Part shown: positions 46,295 to 61,400 of the stretch, piece after piece
Numbering within the stretch: the first letter of the stretch is position 1
Layout of the letters: each line of letters begins with the position of its first letter
NCBI GenBank assembly: GCA_035048485.1
Contig: CM068592.1
Span: 42,440,045 to 42,504,044 of the forward strand
Reading direction: 5' to 3'
Source of the DNA: Pteria penguin
Taxonomy: Eukaryota > Mollusca > Bivalvia > Pterioida > Pteriidae
DNA: 64,000 bases
Notes under the pieces: generated by a model
The model's database searches: none
What the model saw: the letters and a program-made list of their open reading frames with translations, nothing else
What the model was told of the DNA's origin: nothing
Position numbers and translations under genes: made by a program

Positions 46295-46485
46295 TTATTT
46301 TGAATCTTGTGGAGACATCTGAAGGTGGGCATTGGTGGCGATAGGTGCTAGAGGGGGACTTTTTTCTCTTTCTGTTGGTAAATTTTTGTAGTAACCAGAA
46401 TCCTGAAGAAGTTGTTCAATAAAACTCTGCATTTGTTCATAAGTGATTCCAGCCTCCTTAAAATCTGGATCAAATTGGTTGTTCA
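46295..46485 (-). CDS. NEK10: NEK10 terminal exon with stop codon
   Basis: It encodes FDPDFKEAGITYEQMQSFIE and QLLQDSGYYKNLPTEREK and ends QMSPQDSK with a stop at 46297-46295. It matches the human C-terminus EEGITYEQMQTVIEEVLEESGYY. Confidence 0.96.
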
Positions 46486-49400
46486 CTGAAATCAACAAAA
46501 TGAAGCATAAAACGTTGATAATAATATATGATCTTAAAATGGTAACTGTAATGGTCAGACAGACATACAGACATATTGACCACTATGGGCACCCACCTCT
46601 GAAAGGCAGGGATATCAAAATTATACATGTACTATTTCTGTTTTATTCTATTTTGATGGATATATAAACCTATATCTCTACTTTGTAAAATGTGAGCAAA
46701 AAATGTTATGTCACTTCTCCACACTGACACGAATTGTGACAAACTTCTGAAATAAAATTAAACCCTCTTGCCATACAATACCTGAATAGTAAATCTGTTT
46801 ACCGTTGAACCTCATATTGGGATTATTTTACCTGCCTAATGACAAGCTACACAGATTGTTATCTAAAGCAGTGTCAAGGTTTATTTTACCCATGTCTAAT
46901 GTGACATGGCATATGGGGATGTTTTCACTGCTTCATCCAAAGGGCAAACAACTTCCAATGCTCCAGCAAGATTTAAACCTGACCTTTCATCCTTCAGTTA
47001 AATAATAATCAATGCCAGTCCCCCCGTCCCCCCCATCAACGAAAAGATGTCAAAACAATTTATCAAAATTAATATTACCTTTGTTTTTATTTTCTTTTCC
47101 TTGACTACCAGCTGAGCCCACTCTTTTATCTTCAGAGGGACCCAAGTTCAAATCAATTATCTCTCTTGAACCAGACATAAGCTGAAAAAATAATCAGACA
47201 ATATTATCACACATTTATGAATTACTTAAACCTTCTGATGCCTTCAAAATTATAAAGGCAATAGTTTCAAAATGAGTTAAAATAATACAGCTGTAAATAT
47301 GGCTACATAGCATTCTTAATCACTCTTACTAAACAGTAAGTTTATTGATGTAATCTTGGTATCATAGTGTTTATTCTTCTAAAACTGTTCGATATTATCC
47401 CTAGAAATAAGTTATAAAAGTGTCGCTATTATTACTACATATTGGACATAGCATCAAAGTCATTCTATACCTATCAAGCATACTCTGTAGATATTTATGT
47501 CATCTCATATAGACATACCTTTGCTGCGATTCCAAATCTGATTTAAAATAAGGGAATACAAAATGTAACTCTCCATTGGTCTTTAGCCATTCATATACTT
47601 TCTTATGAAAAGGTATTAATATTGTCATTATTTATAGCTCGCAGGAATAACTTTGCATGTACAGGAAAATTCTGGATATACACCCTTTCGAAGTTACTGC
47701 AGGACTAACATTTTGGTTGGCAAAATGATAACTGTTCCTGCAATATGACGTCAGGGACAATCAATTTTTTATTATGACATCAAAATTTTTATCGAAAACG
47801 TTATCATTTGCCAACCAAAAAGTTAGTCCTGCAGTAAAGTCGATAGGGTCTATACAAATATGGATAACAATTTATAGAAATATATTCACCTTTTTCAATT
47901 CACTTTTCAAATTGATGCTGGTACTCTGTGGAGCAAACAAAGCGCGTTTGAAGCGATCGAGCATTCTACGTTTGGAGTGGGGCTTCAGTGTCGGTGGGAG
48001 CTGGGAGATGTAGATGATCTTATGAAGCTGATTCAGCATCTCTAGGAGGGGATCACTTATCTGTCGTACACGTCGCTGGGAAATCGTTAAAGTCGGAGTA
48101 TTGGCACTATCTAAAAACAGAAATAGTGACATAAGAACAAAGCATCAGATTATAAGTGTGTACTGTCCCAAGGAAGAAAGGTGCTTCCTCAGAAAATAGT
48201 TAAAAACAGAGATATGACAAAAAGACCGACAGAGGATCAGTAAAGTAATTCCTTATGTCCTTATGGTTCATGGACAACACACACTCTGTAGATAACAACT
48301 GAAAATTTTTTTTTCTGTCTTGGCATTTTATAACAAGCTCTATTTAATAACTGTGACTCAGAAGCAGGAATGAATTTTCACCATTAATAAGCACAGGAAA
48401 GTGACTACACCAATTTCAAGATCAAAAATAGTTAAATCTTTTTAAACCATCCTCAGAATAAACACATTGTGTAAATGGAAAACTATAAAAACAACATAAC
48501 AGAGCAAAAGCAAAGACAATCTCATCTATAAGAAAAGATAAAAGCAAGACTGCGATTAAATGATCGAATTTCTGATTCTATCACTATCTACCTTGTAATC
48601 ATCTCTTATACTATACAATATGAATATACAGACATGATCAATTTGACGCCAATAATAGATGACTGATATTGAACCTCATATTCACCAACTATAAGGAATG
48701 GAAATAAAAGCAATATATAATGAAGATTTCTTCAATACTTACTTGGTCTCTTGACTTTTTTCTTGTTGCTTCTTTCCATCTGAGGACTTGGTGTGGAATT
48801 TGACCTTTGATATTTACGACCTTGAAGGGCAGCAAGGTGAGGGACAGAATCAAGGAACACACTGTTGCTGTTATTAGGTGAGGGGTCTCCAGAACTGTAT
48901 CCAGAATCTCTGATGGTTCGAGCTGTAAATCAAACAATCATGTTTAAAAAGAAAATATAATAGCACATGAAGAACTTGAGATATAAAGATGCTAGAACAA
49001 GTGCTTTCTTTGATATGAAATGAAGTCTAAAAGTAAATTAAAGCTGATAAACTTACAAGAATCAGGAATGTCAAGGACCAGTGGTGATAGAGAGTTAAAG
49101 GTACTACGACTTTTTCGGTCTAGCCTTCTGGTCTTTGGTGTATAGGGAGGCCGAGGCAGAGATTTTGGACATCCCCTTGTACTCCCAGCACTGCTCTCTC
49201 GGCTCTCACTTTCACTGCTGGGGCAACTTTCATCGTCATCTGATGTCAAGCCTGTAAAATCAATATTATACAGTATACAAACACTCCTATCCCATTTGTA
49301 ACTTATATACTTATTGTTTGCTTAGTATAGTACTTTGACCTACACTGACTTCAAATTTAAAAACTTCATTTTTCAAACCTTTTAACTTCTTTATACAGAT

Positions 49401-52400
49401 TATTAATAATGATAAAGTATGATGACAATGTAACCTACCACCACTAGATACAGACTCGTTCTGGAAGTTAATACTGACGAGAGCCGGATCCAAGACTTCT
49501 CCCCCGTCTTTTAGACCTGCTGCCCCACCACTTCCCGCTAGGTTAGCCAGCCTGTCGTATCGCTCTTGAGAGACTAGAAACAAGCGATGGTATTTTTGCA
49601 TATTCTGATTGGCTTCAAAATAGTGTCTGCAAAGAATTCATAAAACTCGTGTATACAATAATGTCATATGTATATTAAAGATTGTTATATAAAAACTATG
49701 ATTCCAAGCCGGCAAAGAGACACAAACAATGCACTAGTAATCTTGTATTCATCATGTGCAGGTATGCTTCACTAGCAACCCATAAATCCTATGTATTTAT
49801 GTTAAATATTTTCAGCAACAAAAACCTATGAACAAAATTGAAATAACTCGGACTTTACCTTTGAGCTTTTCTTCGTTCTTTTTCTAATTTCCGTTCCATT
49901 GCCATCTGATTTATGTGAAGAGAATCTACATGAACAAGTAGTTTATCTGCCATTTGGGCTGCTAACTGTACCGTATCTGGACGTTCCTCTGGTGATTTAC
50001 ATATGCAACTACAAAACACAAATGATAGTTTGATATAATCTGAACACGTCACCAGGAATAATAACTTGATAGAGAAGACAGTCTACATGTAACTTAGATC
50101 ACCTGAACGGCGAGCCAAGTTCCTATCAACTACACTGTCTGTCTCTTAAGAATACTTAGAGAAATTCACAAACTTTCATGCTGCAATAACTGTAACAATT
50201 CATATGATCAAACCAATATTATCCTAAAAAAGTTGGTGTAAAAGCTTTTTCCTGTTTTGTATTTGAAAGCTTGGGAATTTAAGGTAAGAAATTTCTGTGT
50301 TACATCAAAAGTTACAAGAGATAATAAATACACAGATGTGTGTGTGTAGCACTCAGAAGTACATATATGTGTGTAGTACCTAAATGTATGTGTGTGCTAC
50401 CTAGATGTATGTGTGTAGTACCTAGATGTACGTGTGTAATACCTAAATGTGTGTGTAGTACCTAGATGTATGTGTGTAGTACCTAGATGTATGTGTGATG
50501 TACCTAGATGTATGCGTGTAGTACCTATAGATGCATTTGTGTAGTAACTAGATGTATGTGTGTAGTACCTAGATGCATGTGTGATGTACCTAGATGTATG
50601 TGTGTAGTACCTAGATGTATGTGTGTAGTACCTAGATGTGTGTGTGTCGTACCTAGATGTATGTGTGTAGTACCTAGATGTATGTGTGATGTACCTAGAT
50701 GTATGTGTGTAGCACCTAGATGTATGTGTGATGTACCTAGATGTATGTGTGTAGTACCTATAGATGTATGTGTGTAGTACCTAGATGTGTGTGTAGTAAC
50801 TAGATGTGTGTGTGTAGTAACTAGATGTATGTGTGTAGTACCTAGATGTATGTGTGTAGTACCTAGATGTATGTGAGTACTACCTAGATATATGTGTGTA
50901 GTACCTAGATGTACATGTATGTGTGTGAGTACCTAGATGTATGTGTGTACTACCTAGATGTATGTGTGTAGTACCTTTTGACAGCTTGTACAAGTCTCTC
51001 CGAGTACAGCCCTACTGGTATAGGTTCATAGTCAGCATTAGCTATCTGGAAATTACCAATAATACATTGAATGAAAATCTTCTGAAATATACTAACATCA
51101 TAACTATCCTCAAGCCCATATTCCAAGTACAAAATAAATAGTGGTTGCACTAAAAGTAAGTAAACATGCATTAAATTATTTATTAATTTCGTTTCGTAAC
51201 ACAAATACAATCATGTAGAAATTCTTTATATACTAAGGATAGATATACACACAAATTATTTTGATACCAAGAACAAATGATTTCCTTTTTTTTGTTAACT
51301 CCAGCTTCGTTACAATACAGTCCTAGTATCATGGTTAAAAGTTTACACAGTGATTCTGATGTGGGATCCATGATTTAGAAATTATACAAGACCCAATAAT
51401 GAGGATATACTGACCTTAGTAACCAGTGCTAGCATGTTGTCGCTGAAGAAAGGGGGCTTGAGTGTGCACATCTGATAGAGAATACAGCCAAGGGCCCAGA
51501 TATCAGCCCTCTCTCCATACGGTTGGTTCTGCACAATCTCTGGGCTATTAACATTACAAATAATGTTACATTATATTCATAGTAGGCAAAAGCTCCTGAT
51601 TCTTCTTAACCATTAATTTTGCAAAAATCAAACTTTCTCAAAAAAAAAAAACCCAAACAGTATAGTTATAAGGAATTTACGTTCTGGACTACAGGAATTA
51701 GCATTTCATCAGTTGTATTTTCTTTTTGAAGTGAATGCATACTTGTCTTATCAGAATTTAAGTGGATGAAAATAAATTGCATTTTGAACAAGCTGTGTTT
51801 GTGAAACACTAATGCCTCTAGCAGCACCAAAGTCCAGAAAGTTATTTTTAGTGTGAAGGTCATTGTTAAGGTCAAAAAGTCATGGACCTTGGTGTCATTT
51901 GAAAGAGCTCCATTAGATGAGTAAGCCTGCCAAATATGAAGTCTCTATCCCTCACGGTTCAAAGTTATAGCCAAGATTAAAGTTGACAACAGACAGACTA
52001 ACAGACAAGAAAAAACAATATAACGATTCTGGGCATAAAAAAGCTTGTAGCTATGTAAACCAGATGTCTGCTATATTTAATGTCATAATATCAAAATAAT
52101 TAAGTAGATAAAAATTTTATATATACAGTCAATTATCTCAGTCTCATTTTCTTGAATATAATATATTACTCAAAATTCTTGACTTGAACTGATTTTAAAA
52201 AGTCCAAATGCTATTTTCTACATATGAGTATGATATATCTCTAAATTAATAACTCAGATTCTTAACTCAAACTACTTTTCATGGACTCTTCCAGTACAAG
52301 TTCATGTAATACACCTTTTTCCTATTGATCTTACATTTCATTCCATGCCAGACATACAATAATTTGCAGTAAAAATTTGTGTCATTTTGCTTTGACATCA

Positions 52401-55400
52401 CTATGCTGGCATTAATGTCATAATGAAGATCAAGGCAAAAAGTAGCATGTCCAGCATAAGGCCCCTTACATGTTACCATTGAGAGTCAACTGTTGATTGA
52501 TTGATTTTTATTTTACGTCACACCACGAATATTTCACGTATATGGTGACGGCATCTGTCTGAAACAGGGCATACAAATTTTGACCTTTGCAACGGACCCA
52601 CCCGAAGCAGTGAGGGATCTTTAACGTGCCATGCATACCATGACCTCAGATTTTACACCGGCATGACCAGAGCGGGACTCAAACCCCTGCCTCCCGATCA
52701 GGAGTCCGACGCCATACCTCTAGGCCACGCCGGCTTAGAGTCAACTGTAGTCAAGTGATCAGTCAGGATGAAGGGATTTTACTTCTAGATATGGTAGGTG
52801 ACTTACCACCAGCAGAGCATGGAACCAACCACTGACATCATCTTACTGCAGTCACTCCTCTTCTGTTTGGCAAGGCCAAAATCAGCTGAAAGGTAACAAC
52901 ACTCTGAAGTTAAATACCAAATCAGCTGAAAGGTAACAACATACTGAATTTTGACACTTAAATCAGCTGAAAGGTAACAACATACTGAAGTTTAATACCA
53001 AAATCAGCTGAAAGGCAACAACATACTGAAGTTTAATACCAAAATCAGCTGAAAGGTAACAACACACTGAAGTTTAATACCAAAATCAGCTGAAAGGCAA
53101 CAACATACTGAAGTTTGACACCAAAATCAGCTGAAAAGTAACAACACACTGAAGTTTAATACCAAAATCAGCTGAAAGGCAACAACATACTGAAGTTTGA
53201 CACCAAAATCAGCTGAAAGGTAACAACATACTGAAGTTTGACAGCAAAATCAGCTGCAAGACAAAAGAAATGTGCAAGTAAACACTGCAAGTGATTCTTA
53301 ATTATGCATCTAATGAAACTGTAACTTTACTGGTAAAACTCTTACTTATTGTGACTTTGTCATCATCTCCCAGCATGATATTATTTGGTGTCAGATCTCG
53401 ATGTAGAATACCCTTCTCTTTATGGAGATATCTTAAAGCCAGAATCAGCTGTAAATATACAAAACAAATATTTTTTATGGAGGTATATTAAAGTCAGAAT
53501 CAACTGTAAATAAACATGATCAAACTGGTTACGCATATACTAAGTTAATTATTCAATAAGTATATCAAACGTGGGAATGTATGTGAGGATTTACATCAAA
53601 TGGTTTGAAGAAATGTTGTGAACTGGATTTCACATTTGTACCCTTGTATCAAATCAATCTCATCAAGTCTAACTACAATCGATCAAAACAAACAGTTAAA
53701 TTACATTTATGTTTGAATTGATATTAATTGAACAATACATTATAAAAAGTCTGATAATTTGGTAGTATACCTGCATAAAGATATTCCAGATTCTGTCCTC
53801 AGGAAAACGTTCTTTCTTTTCTTTTAATGAATTGAAGTGTTCCCCTAATGGTGCTCCTTCTATAAGCTCCATTACAATGTATAACTTCTCATCTAAAATT
53901 CATACAGTTCATTTAACACTCTAATATGGTATGCAACAGTTCGCGTTATACATACATGTAAGTGGAATGTTCACAATACATTTGTTTATCATTCACTATT
54001 GAATATAGGAATAAAAAAAAACCCCAATGTTTAGATTGTCAAAGATACTGCTTTTAATTTACCTAGAAAGGAGACCTGTTTATGAGAGACAGATGACCTT
54101 AGCAGTCAATGACTTAATGTGGCTACATGTGGCAAACTCATGTAAGCAACAAACTTAATTATCAAACACAATATACAGATAAAGTGAAAACAGCAATGGA
54201 ACAAGGGCACCAGTAAATAAATATAGTAATGAACAGACAGGTGGACCAAGATCTTTATGCTCCTATCATTTTGAGAGTAATTAATCTATCAAGGTGCTTT
54301 CAATAGACAATGCTAACTACTGTCAACCAGTCAGCTCTCCATAGACAATGATAACTACAGTCAACCAATCAGCTTTCAATAGACAATGCTAACTACAGTC
54401 AACCAGTCAGCTCTCCATAGACAATGCTAACTACAGTCAACCTGTCAGCTTTCAATAGACAATGCTAACTACAGTCAACCAGTCAGCTCTCCATAGACAA
54501 TGCTAACTACAGTCAACCAGTCAGCTCTCCAGAACTCCCATTTAAAGGGTTCATATAAAACATTTCAAGTTCAGCGGACTTTGAGGTAGGTATATATATT
54601 CATTTATAGAAAACAGAACTTGAACTTTTAAAACAGTTAGAGCTGACAGGAAGTTACTTAGTACTTGCTGCTAGAGTAATAGGGAGACAAATGTATTACT
54701 AAAATACGAACATAAACGGTAATTTTTTTTAAAGAAGTATCTTAACATTCTATAAATATATACATACTCTCTACGAAAGTTTTGTAGTATTTGACGACAT
54801 TGGGATGCTTCATCTGCTCACGGATAATACTGATTTCATTGATAATCTCCCCTACGCTGGAGTCTCGCTCCTGACTGTTCCTACCAAACGCTGCACTCTC
54901 TATATTGACCTGCAACAAAACAATAACGTCATTTGTTACTTGTGATTTCATCATGGTCATGCTAGCAGTGTTGTAGCTAGCTTAAATGTTTGTGTAGAGT
55001 TAAAATTGACAGGGATCTGGTGTCATGTTCAGGGCAGATTTGATCATTTTGTATAACTCTTAGATTCATTTACACAATTAACTTTGCATTTTTTAACATA
55101 CACCATGAAGATTATAATTTTCAATAAATTAATCAAAGCAATATATGTATTTACTGCATAAAGGGCCGGTGCTACACTATGGCATACTGCAGTATTCCAA
55201 GGAATAATATTTGTGCTGCCTCACAAAATTTGCTGAATCAGAGAAGTGGCCGATTAGACAGTCAACACAATAAAAGGTAGTGTATATGTAATGTATAGAA
55301 GTCATAAGATATGTGAAACATAATTACTACATATTTCAACCTACCTCTTTCATGGCCAAAAAGGACTGACCAGCAGTCCTTTTCTTGACTTTATACACAG

Positions 55401-58400
55401 ACCCGAATGCTCCAGTACCAAGGAGCTCAAAAACAGAATAGTCTCCAATATGACGTGTAGGAGTTTTGTCATGATTTGTTTCTAAGATATTGGCCCGAAT
55501 TTCCTCTACCACAGAACTCTGAAAAGTTGTGAATAAATACTATAAGATGGGAAAATATATAATTGCTGTAGCTGGAAATTTTTGGAATTTGGTCATTGAA
55601 AGGTAGGAATGAATTTTTGTGTTTTTGATTTGTGTAATTTTTCTCAATTGAGAATAAACTTTCAAGTGTTTAACACTTCTTTTTATATACCATTCTTACG
55701 ATAAAACAATGCAAACTTACCGGTAAACTGTTGATTTTGTCCACAAGATGTTTGTAAGCGTTCAACTCTGGTTCATAATGCCCAATATTGATAAACATTT
55801 CAAACAGATCAGGAGGAAACAGTCTCTTAAACAACCTCCTGTTCCGTTCCATACTGAATATGTATCGGAGAGTTCTAAAACTATTTCTCTGTAAGTTCTT
55901 AACATATTTCTTTTCTTCCGCGGTACACTTGCTGCAGGGTGGCAGAATCAGAATGCCGAGGGAATATACTCCATTCGCTTGCACTACTGTGTGAGCATTA
56001 GCATCATTCATGACCAATTCCTTAATGGCTGCACAACACGCTGAAAACAGTCAACAAATCAGTTACATAATTATTACACTTTATTCAAAGAGGGCTGCAT
56101 TTAACACTCATTTAAAACTGGTGCTCTTAAACAATTATCAAGACCATTGTAGGTACATATACATATAACTTAAACTCTGTTAAATAGCATATAATACTTT
56201 ATAAATTTACAAAATGGTAATCATGAAATTATCACAGAAAAGGTATTAATTACATTAATTTAACAAAAATTATAAAATACCTGATTTAAGCTTGTATTTA
56301 TTTTCCATGAGTTCTTCACTCTACAAAATAAGACAAGAAATTGGTGTGAATTTGATCTAACAATGCAGAAAAGTACCTTGCAAGTTCAAGAAAATATGAC
56401 CTACTACGAACATGTCAAATTCTCAATAAATATTTTTCAGTATCAAATTTACTGAAAACTATTTCTAAAATAAAATTTCTTGGACATAATTCATTGATAT
56501 ATACAATATTCAATATGCTATAATATAACAATAGGATTATGTGCTAAAAGGATTATATGACTAAAGAAACAACAATCAGACTGTAAACTATTACAATGTG
56601 AGAGGATTTTCATGATGACGTCACTATAGTGCATGTTATAAAACTCATTTACCATCATTCACATGGAAAATTATTGTGTTCAAGTGCATGGAAAATTATC
56701 TCACACAATATGAATTATGATGTATGGACTCTGGTAAATATTATACGATTAATTTGCCGGAAATTAATCAGCATTTCTTAAAATTAATGTAAAGCAAATA
56801 ATTTCTGACAAAAGACTGCAATGACTGGCATTTGAAAATGATCAATGGGGATGAAGAACGGGTGACTTTGATCAGTACCAGCCACACCCATCTTCAGGTT
56901 GCAGCTAGGATGACTGGCAGTTGAAGGTGACCAATGAAAATGGGTGAGTCATTGTATAGTACAAGTGATATCCATTCTCACTCAAGATGGAGATGAGGGC
57001 TGTTACAGGTGACTAATGAGATTGGTGACATTCTACAGTATAAGCCACACCTTTGCCACACCCATTCTCACCTTGGATTTATTGGAATCACTATACCCCT
57101 TCCTCTCGGTTCCAACATCCCATATTGTCTAGTTCAAATTAACATTTTGATATTAATCCCTTTGTACACATTCAATTAAGTGTATTAGTATTATTTATTC
57201 TATTAGCTAATAATCTATTGTTATTAAAGACTTTACAAAAATGAGCATCTACAAAAAGAAAAGCATAGCTGAATAAATAAATAAGAAGAAAGATAGAGAG
57301 AAACTACAATGGTAACTCAACGAGAAGTTCTATATACTTTACAGCTTTTTGTTCCTAATCTAATATTATTTGAAAGTTATAGTATTGTAATATTCTGTGA
57401 GGGTATATAATATAAAGAGAACATGTGATATTCCATGCCTCACCTCATCGACTGGAGTTCTGCCATGTGTACCAGCGCTAGCTACTCCCTCACTCGTCTC
57501 ACTTCTCTCTGTCACTAATCTCCTTTCACAACTGTAATGTAACCACAACAAATACTTAAAACACATATTATCTTCAGCTTATTTCCTGGACTGTTCCAGT
57601 TTTCAGTTTTGCTAGTTTGCTAGACATTTGGTTGATACATATTAAAATGCATGTTTTGTTAATGTTTTTGAGATATAAACAAAATTCAATAACTTTCTGA
57701 TTACCATGAGAAACAATAATCAAACCCTTTAGTATCAATGAAGAGATCAATATGGAGTAAGAGATAAGCTAGATGTGTCGGTGCACCACAAATGCACCCA
57801 CTGGCAGTAAAGTTTTAGTTCATGCGCTAATACCCTGTAAAACTTTTTACCCTTACAATATGCACGCCTATATATTGTGATCTTTATTTACATCCAGTTT
57901 CATCAAAATCCTCCCAAACCTTAAGGAGGAGTTGAAAAGACAACGTGAAATTACTATATCTGCATAAAAATATAAATCTAAGGGCTATACCTCCTGTAAA
58001 ACTTTTTGTACAGCGTGCCCCTTACAACTGTGATGTCTACATATTGTGATCTTTCTTTGTGCCACGTTTCATCAAAATCCTCCTAAGGGTTTATGAGAGA
58101 TTGCAAAGACAAAACGCATGACAGAATGAATGAATGACCGCAAAGTACAATACTATATGCCCCTGGCCATATATGGCAGTGGATGAAACAATAATTAAAT
58201 CTGTGACAAAAAGTTACTCTGGAGAGAAACTGTTTTGATTAAACCACTTTTTTTTGTTAATTCAGTATGTACATTGACATCTCATTTGACCAGAATTTGC
58301 CTGATTTCTGAAGTTAATATGCAACTTCCATTATGTGACTTACTGTAATAGAGACAGAATGAGGGGTATACCACCCATCTGCCGTACTTCTTTACTGGCA

Positions 58401-61400
58401 TTAGGATCCTCACAGATCTGTACTAAGCACCAAATTAGAGGTAACAATAAATTCACATTATCACAATGCAGCTGGCTAATCAATATTGGAACTCCATCAT
58501 GTGATTTCACCATCTCCCTGCAGTATCGTTCTTTACATAATTCTTGTAGAAGCTTGGCTGATAGTCTGCAAAAACAGAAATACCATATCATATAAAGCAT
58601 CAAATACCACAGAAGTTTGAAGCCACACCTTCTATATGTAGTTAAACAAATTTGACAGCTTATCACTTGTCAATCATCAATAATGCGATGTTACAGAGAA
58701 CACACCTTTTGCCTTACTTTTTTACCTAAAGTATGATCGACACATCCATACATCTGCAATAGGTGAGTAATTTTCAACAATGAAAATTCTATCCATATAT
58801 TGTCATGTGACAGCTAGCTGTACAGCCAAAAACAAATTTCCCCTTTACAATGTTTTTAAATTTAAATGATTTTATACCATTGCAAGCTGGTAATATGAAT
58901 TTCACATACTTTTTAGAAAGGCTGTCATATTCTTGTAGAATTATTAGTAGAGTCTCCACACAATTTAACTGGCCAATCAACTGCCGAGGTGTGGAACTGA
59001 AAACATAAACACCATTCATATGTAAAGACTGTAGCTCTGTACCAGTACATACTAACATACTTATAGGCATATGATACTGTAAATCACTTGTATTTTGCAT
59101 GTGATTGTGAATGAAACTCACTTATGTTGTGTTAATAGTGTTATATTTAGGCAATTGTTTTCATCAGGACAAGACAAATGTTTATTACAGAGGCTAGAAT
59201 AAAAGTATCAGAGAAATTTCTGCCTCTCAAGAGAGGTGGAAAGAATAACTGTTTCTAAAATGAAAACAGATTCATTGAATATCTTTCAGTTTCAAATAAC
59301 AGCTAGCACTTACAGTAATATAACACATACAATTTGAATCTATTGTAATTTTCTACTGACCTTTGACACAGACCAATCAGAGCATGTAGAGAGCAATGCA
59401 GTACTACCACATCCCCTGCATTTAGCAACAACACTAATCCCTGTAAAGATTGAGATCATAATATCTTGAATAAATTGTTCTGACATCAGGTCGTTTGTTG
59501 TTTTATTTTATGTTAACGATTACTTCATGTATATACAAACTCAACAGCATCTTATATGTATTGCATAGAATCTTCTACAGAATGAAACCAACTCGCATGA
59601 AGCAGTGGGGGATTTTTTACACACCAACAAGGCAAGCATGCTAACGACTTGTAAGTGAACCCTGTTCCATATCATACAGTCCTGTTAAATAACTTAAAGA
59701 GAAGAATTTCTCAAAAATGCAGACACTTCATGTATGATTTGCATAGATGTGTGAAGAAATTCACTGTTTTTTAGCTGGATTTTACTTTCATCAGCCAGGT
59801 ATTAAGGCTTTCTGAACTCACTTTCACTACAGTAGACAAAGCCTTCGAACTAAAGTCTACATATAAGTGGGTTTGCAGGCAATCAATTTGATCTAGCTTC
59901 TATTTTAACAATCAAAGCCCTTGAAACTTCTTCATAAAAAACAACAGACATAAACCTTAAAAGTAAGAGCATGGCATTCAAGAGGCTTAATTCATTCAAT
60001 ACATTAGAATAGCTTTGTGTCAATATTTTGTTGAAAGTTACAGAACTGACTTTCATGAGGTATTATTATGGCAAGTATTCAGAACTTACGTCTTGAACGT
60101 TGCATTCAATCAACCACTCACGTTGTTTCTCATCAAAGGCTGCAAATTTTTGGAAAATATCTGTAGAAGAACATAAACAATTAAGAGGAAGCAATAAAAC
60201 TTCATATATTGAAATGATCATTTATCACGAAAGAAGAAATCATAAACTATAGATGTTCATTTTCCATTAGTGGCAAGTTATAAAATTTCCTTTTTTACTG
60301 AAGGTGATCAGGCACAGACACAATAAAGTCAGAAGAATTAGTAGCGCAACTATTATTATCAGCAATACTTTCTTGATCAATTTTTAATTTCACTTTTTTA
60401 ATTCAGGAGAGACATCCTCAATAATAATGTGCATAATATCAAGCTTACTTGTCATGTCCTTCAGAATATCCACAATACATGGGCTTTCTCCATACATCAA
60501 ATAGCTGTCAGTTATCTTCTTGAAATACTACAAAGGCGAAAATTAACATTTATATGTTATCATTCATAAATTAGAGGCTGAATGAATAAAGAAATGATCA
60601 AATCATTTTACCTTGGTTACCTACAACACAATCAGAAATAATATTATCCAAATCACAGGTATTTGTAAGTAAATCATGTGATCATTTTAAAACGGTCCCT
60701 TTAACTTAGTCTATACTGTAATAGCTATTACAGTACAGACTTTCGAAGGGACCGTTTCAAAGTAATCACATGATTTATTTATGCCTTTTGTAAAATAAAG
60801 TAATCAAAACTGTTTTTTTATGTCTGTCAGTCACAGATGTTTAGATAACACATTTAACTGGAGAATAAATGATTGCCAGTACCTCTGATAATACTGTAAG
60901 AGCACCTAGAGTGTAGAAATGTTTCTGATATGACGTATCTCGAAGAAGAATTCTCAAACACGTCATCAAGAGCTGGATACTCTCTGGAGGTGAACGTTCC
61001 ATCCATTCTCTGTAAAGTCAATCCTTACATTATACAATGATGACTGAGGACATAGCTGCACTATAAATCATAAGATCAGCATCATGATGTAAAATAAGTG
61101 ATAGACTGAAATTAAGCAATTTAGACTGAGATTAAGTAATTGATTAATTTCTTTTTATTCATGAAGACTTATTACATGCATACATGTTTCCTCCTCCTTT
61201 TATTTATCATTCATAAATTTATTATTAATTGTGATTGACAAAAAATGTCAAGTCTTTGTTGTTATTTAAATTGCCACATGAGGATAGTTCTGAGGAAACC
61301 ACCAATAATATGCAGCAGTCCGCAGAGATAAATCTGGGGAAATCCCCTATATTATGCAGCGGTCAGCAGAGTTAAATCAGGAGAAATCACCTATATTAGG

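Noticed and set aside
50508..50777. Cys-rich ORF with VVPRCMC repeats
   Set aside because: It is the 21-bp donor-derived array in one frame.
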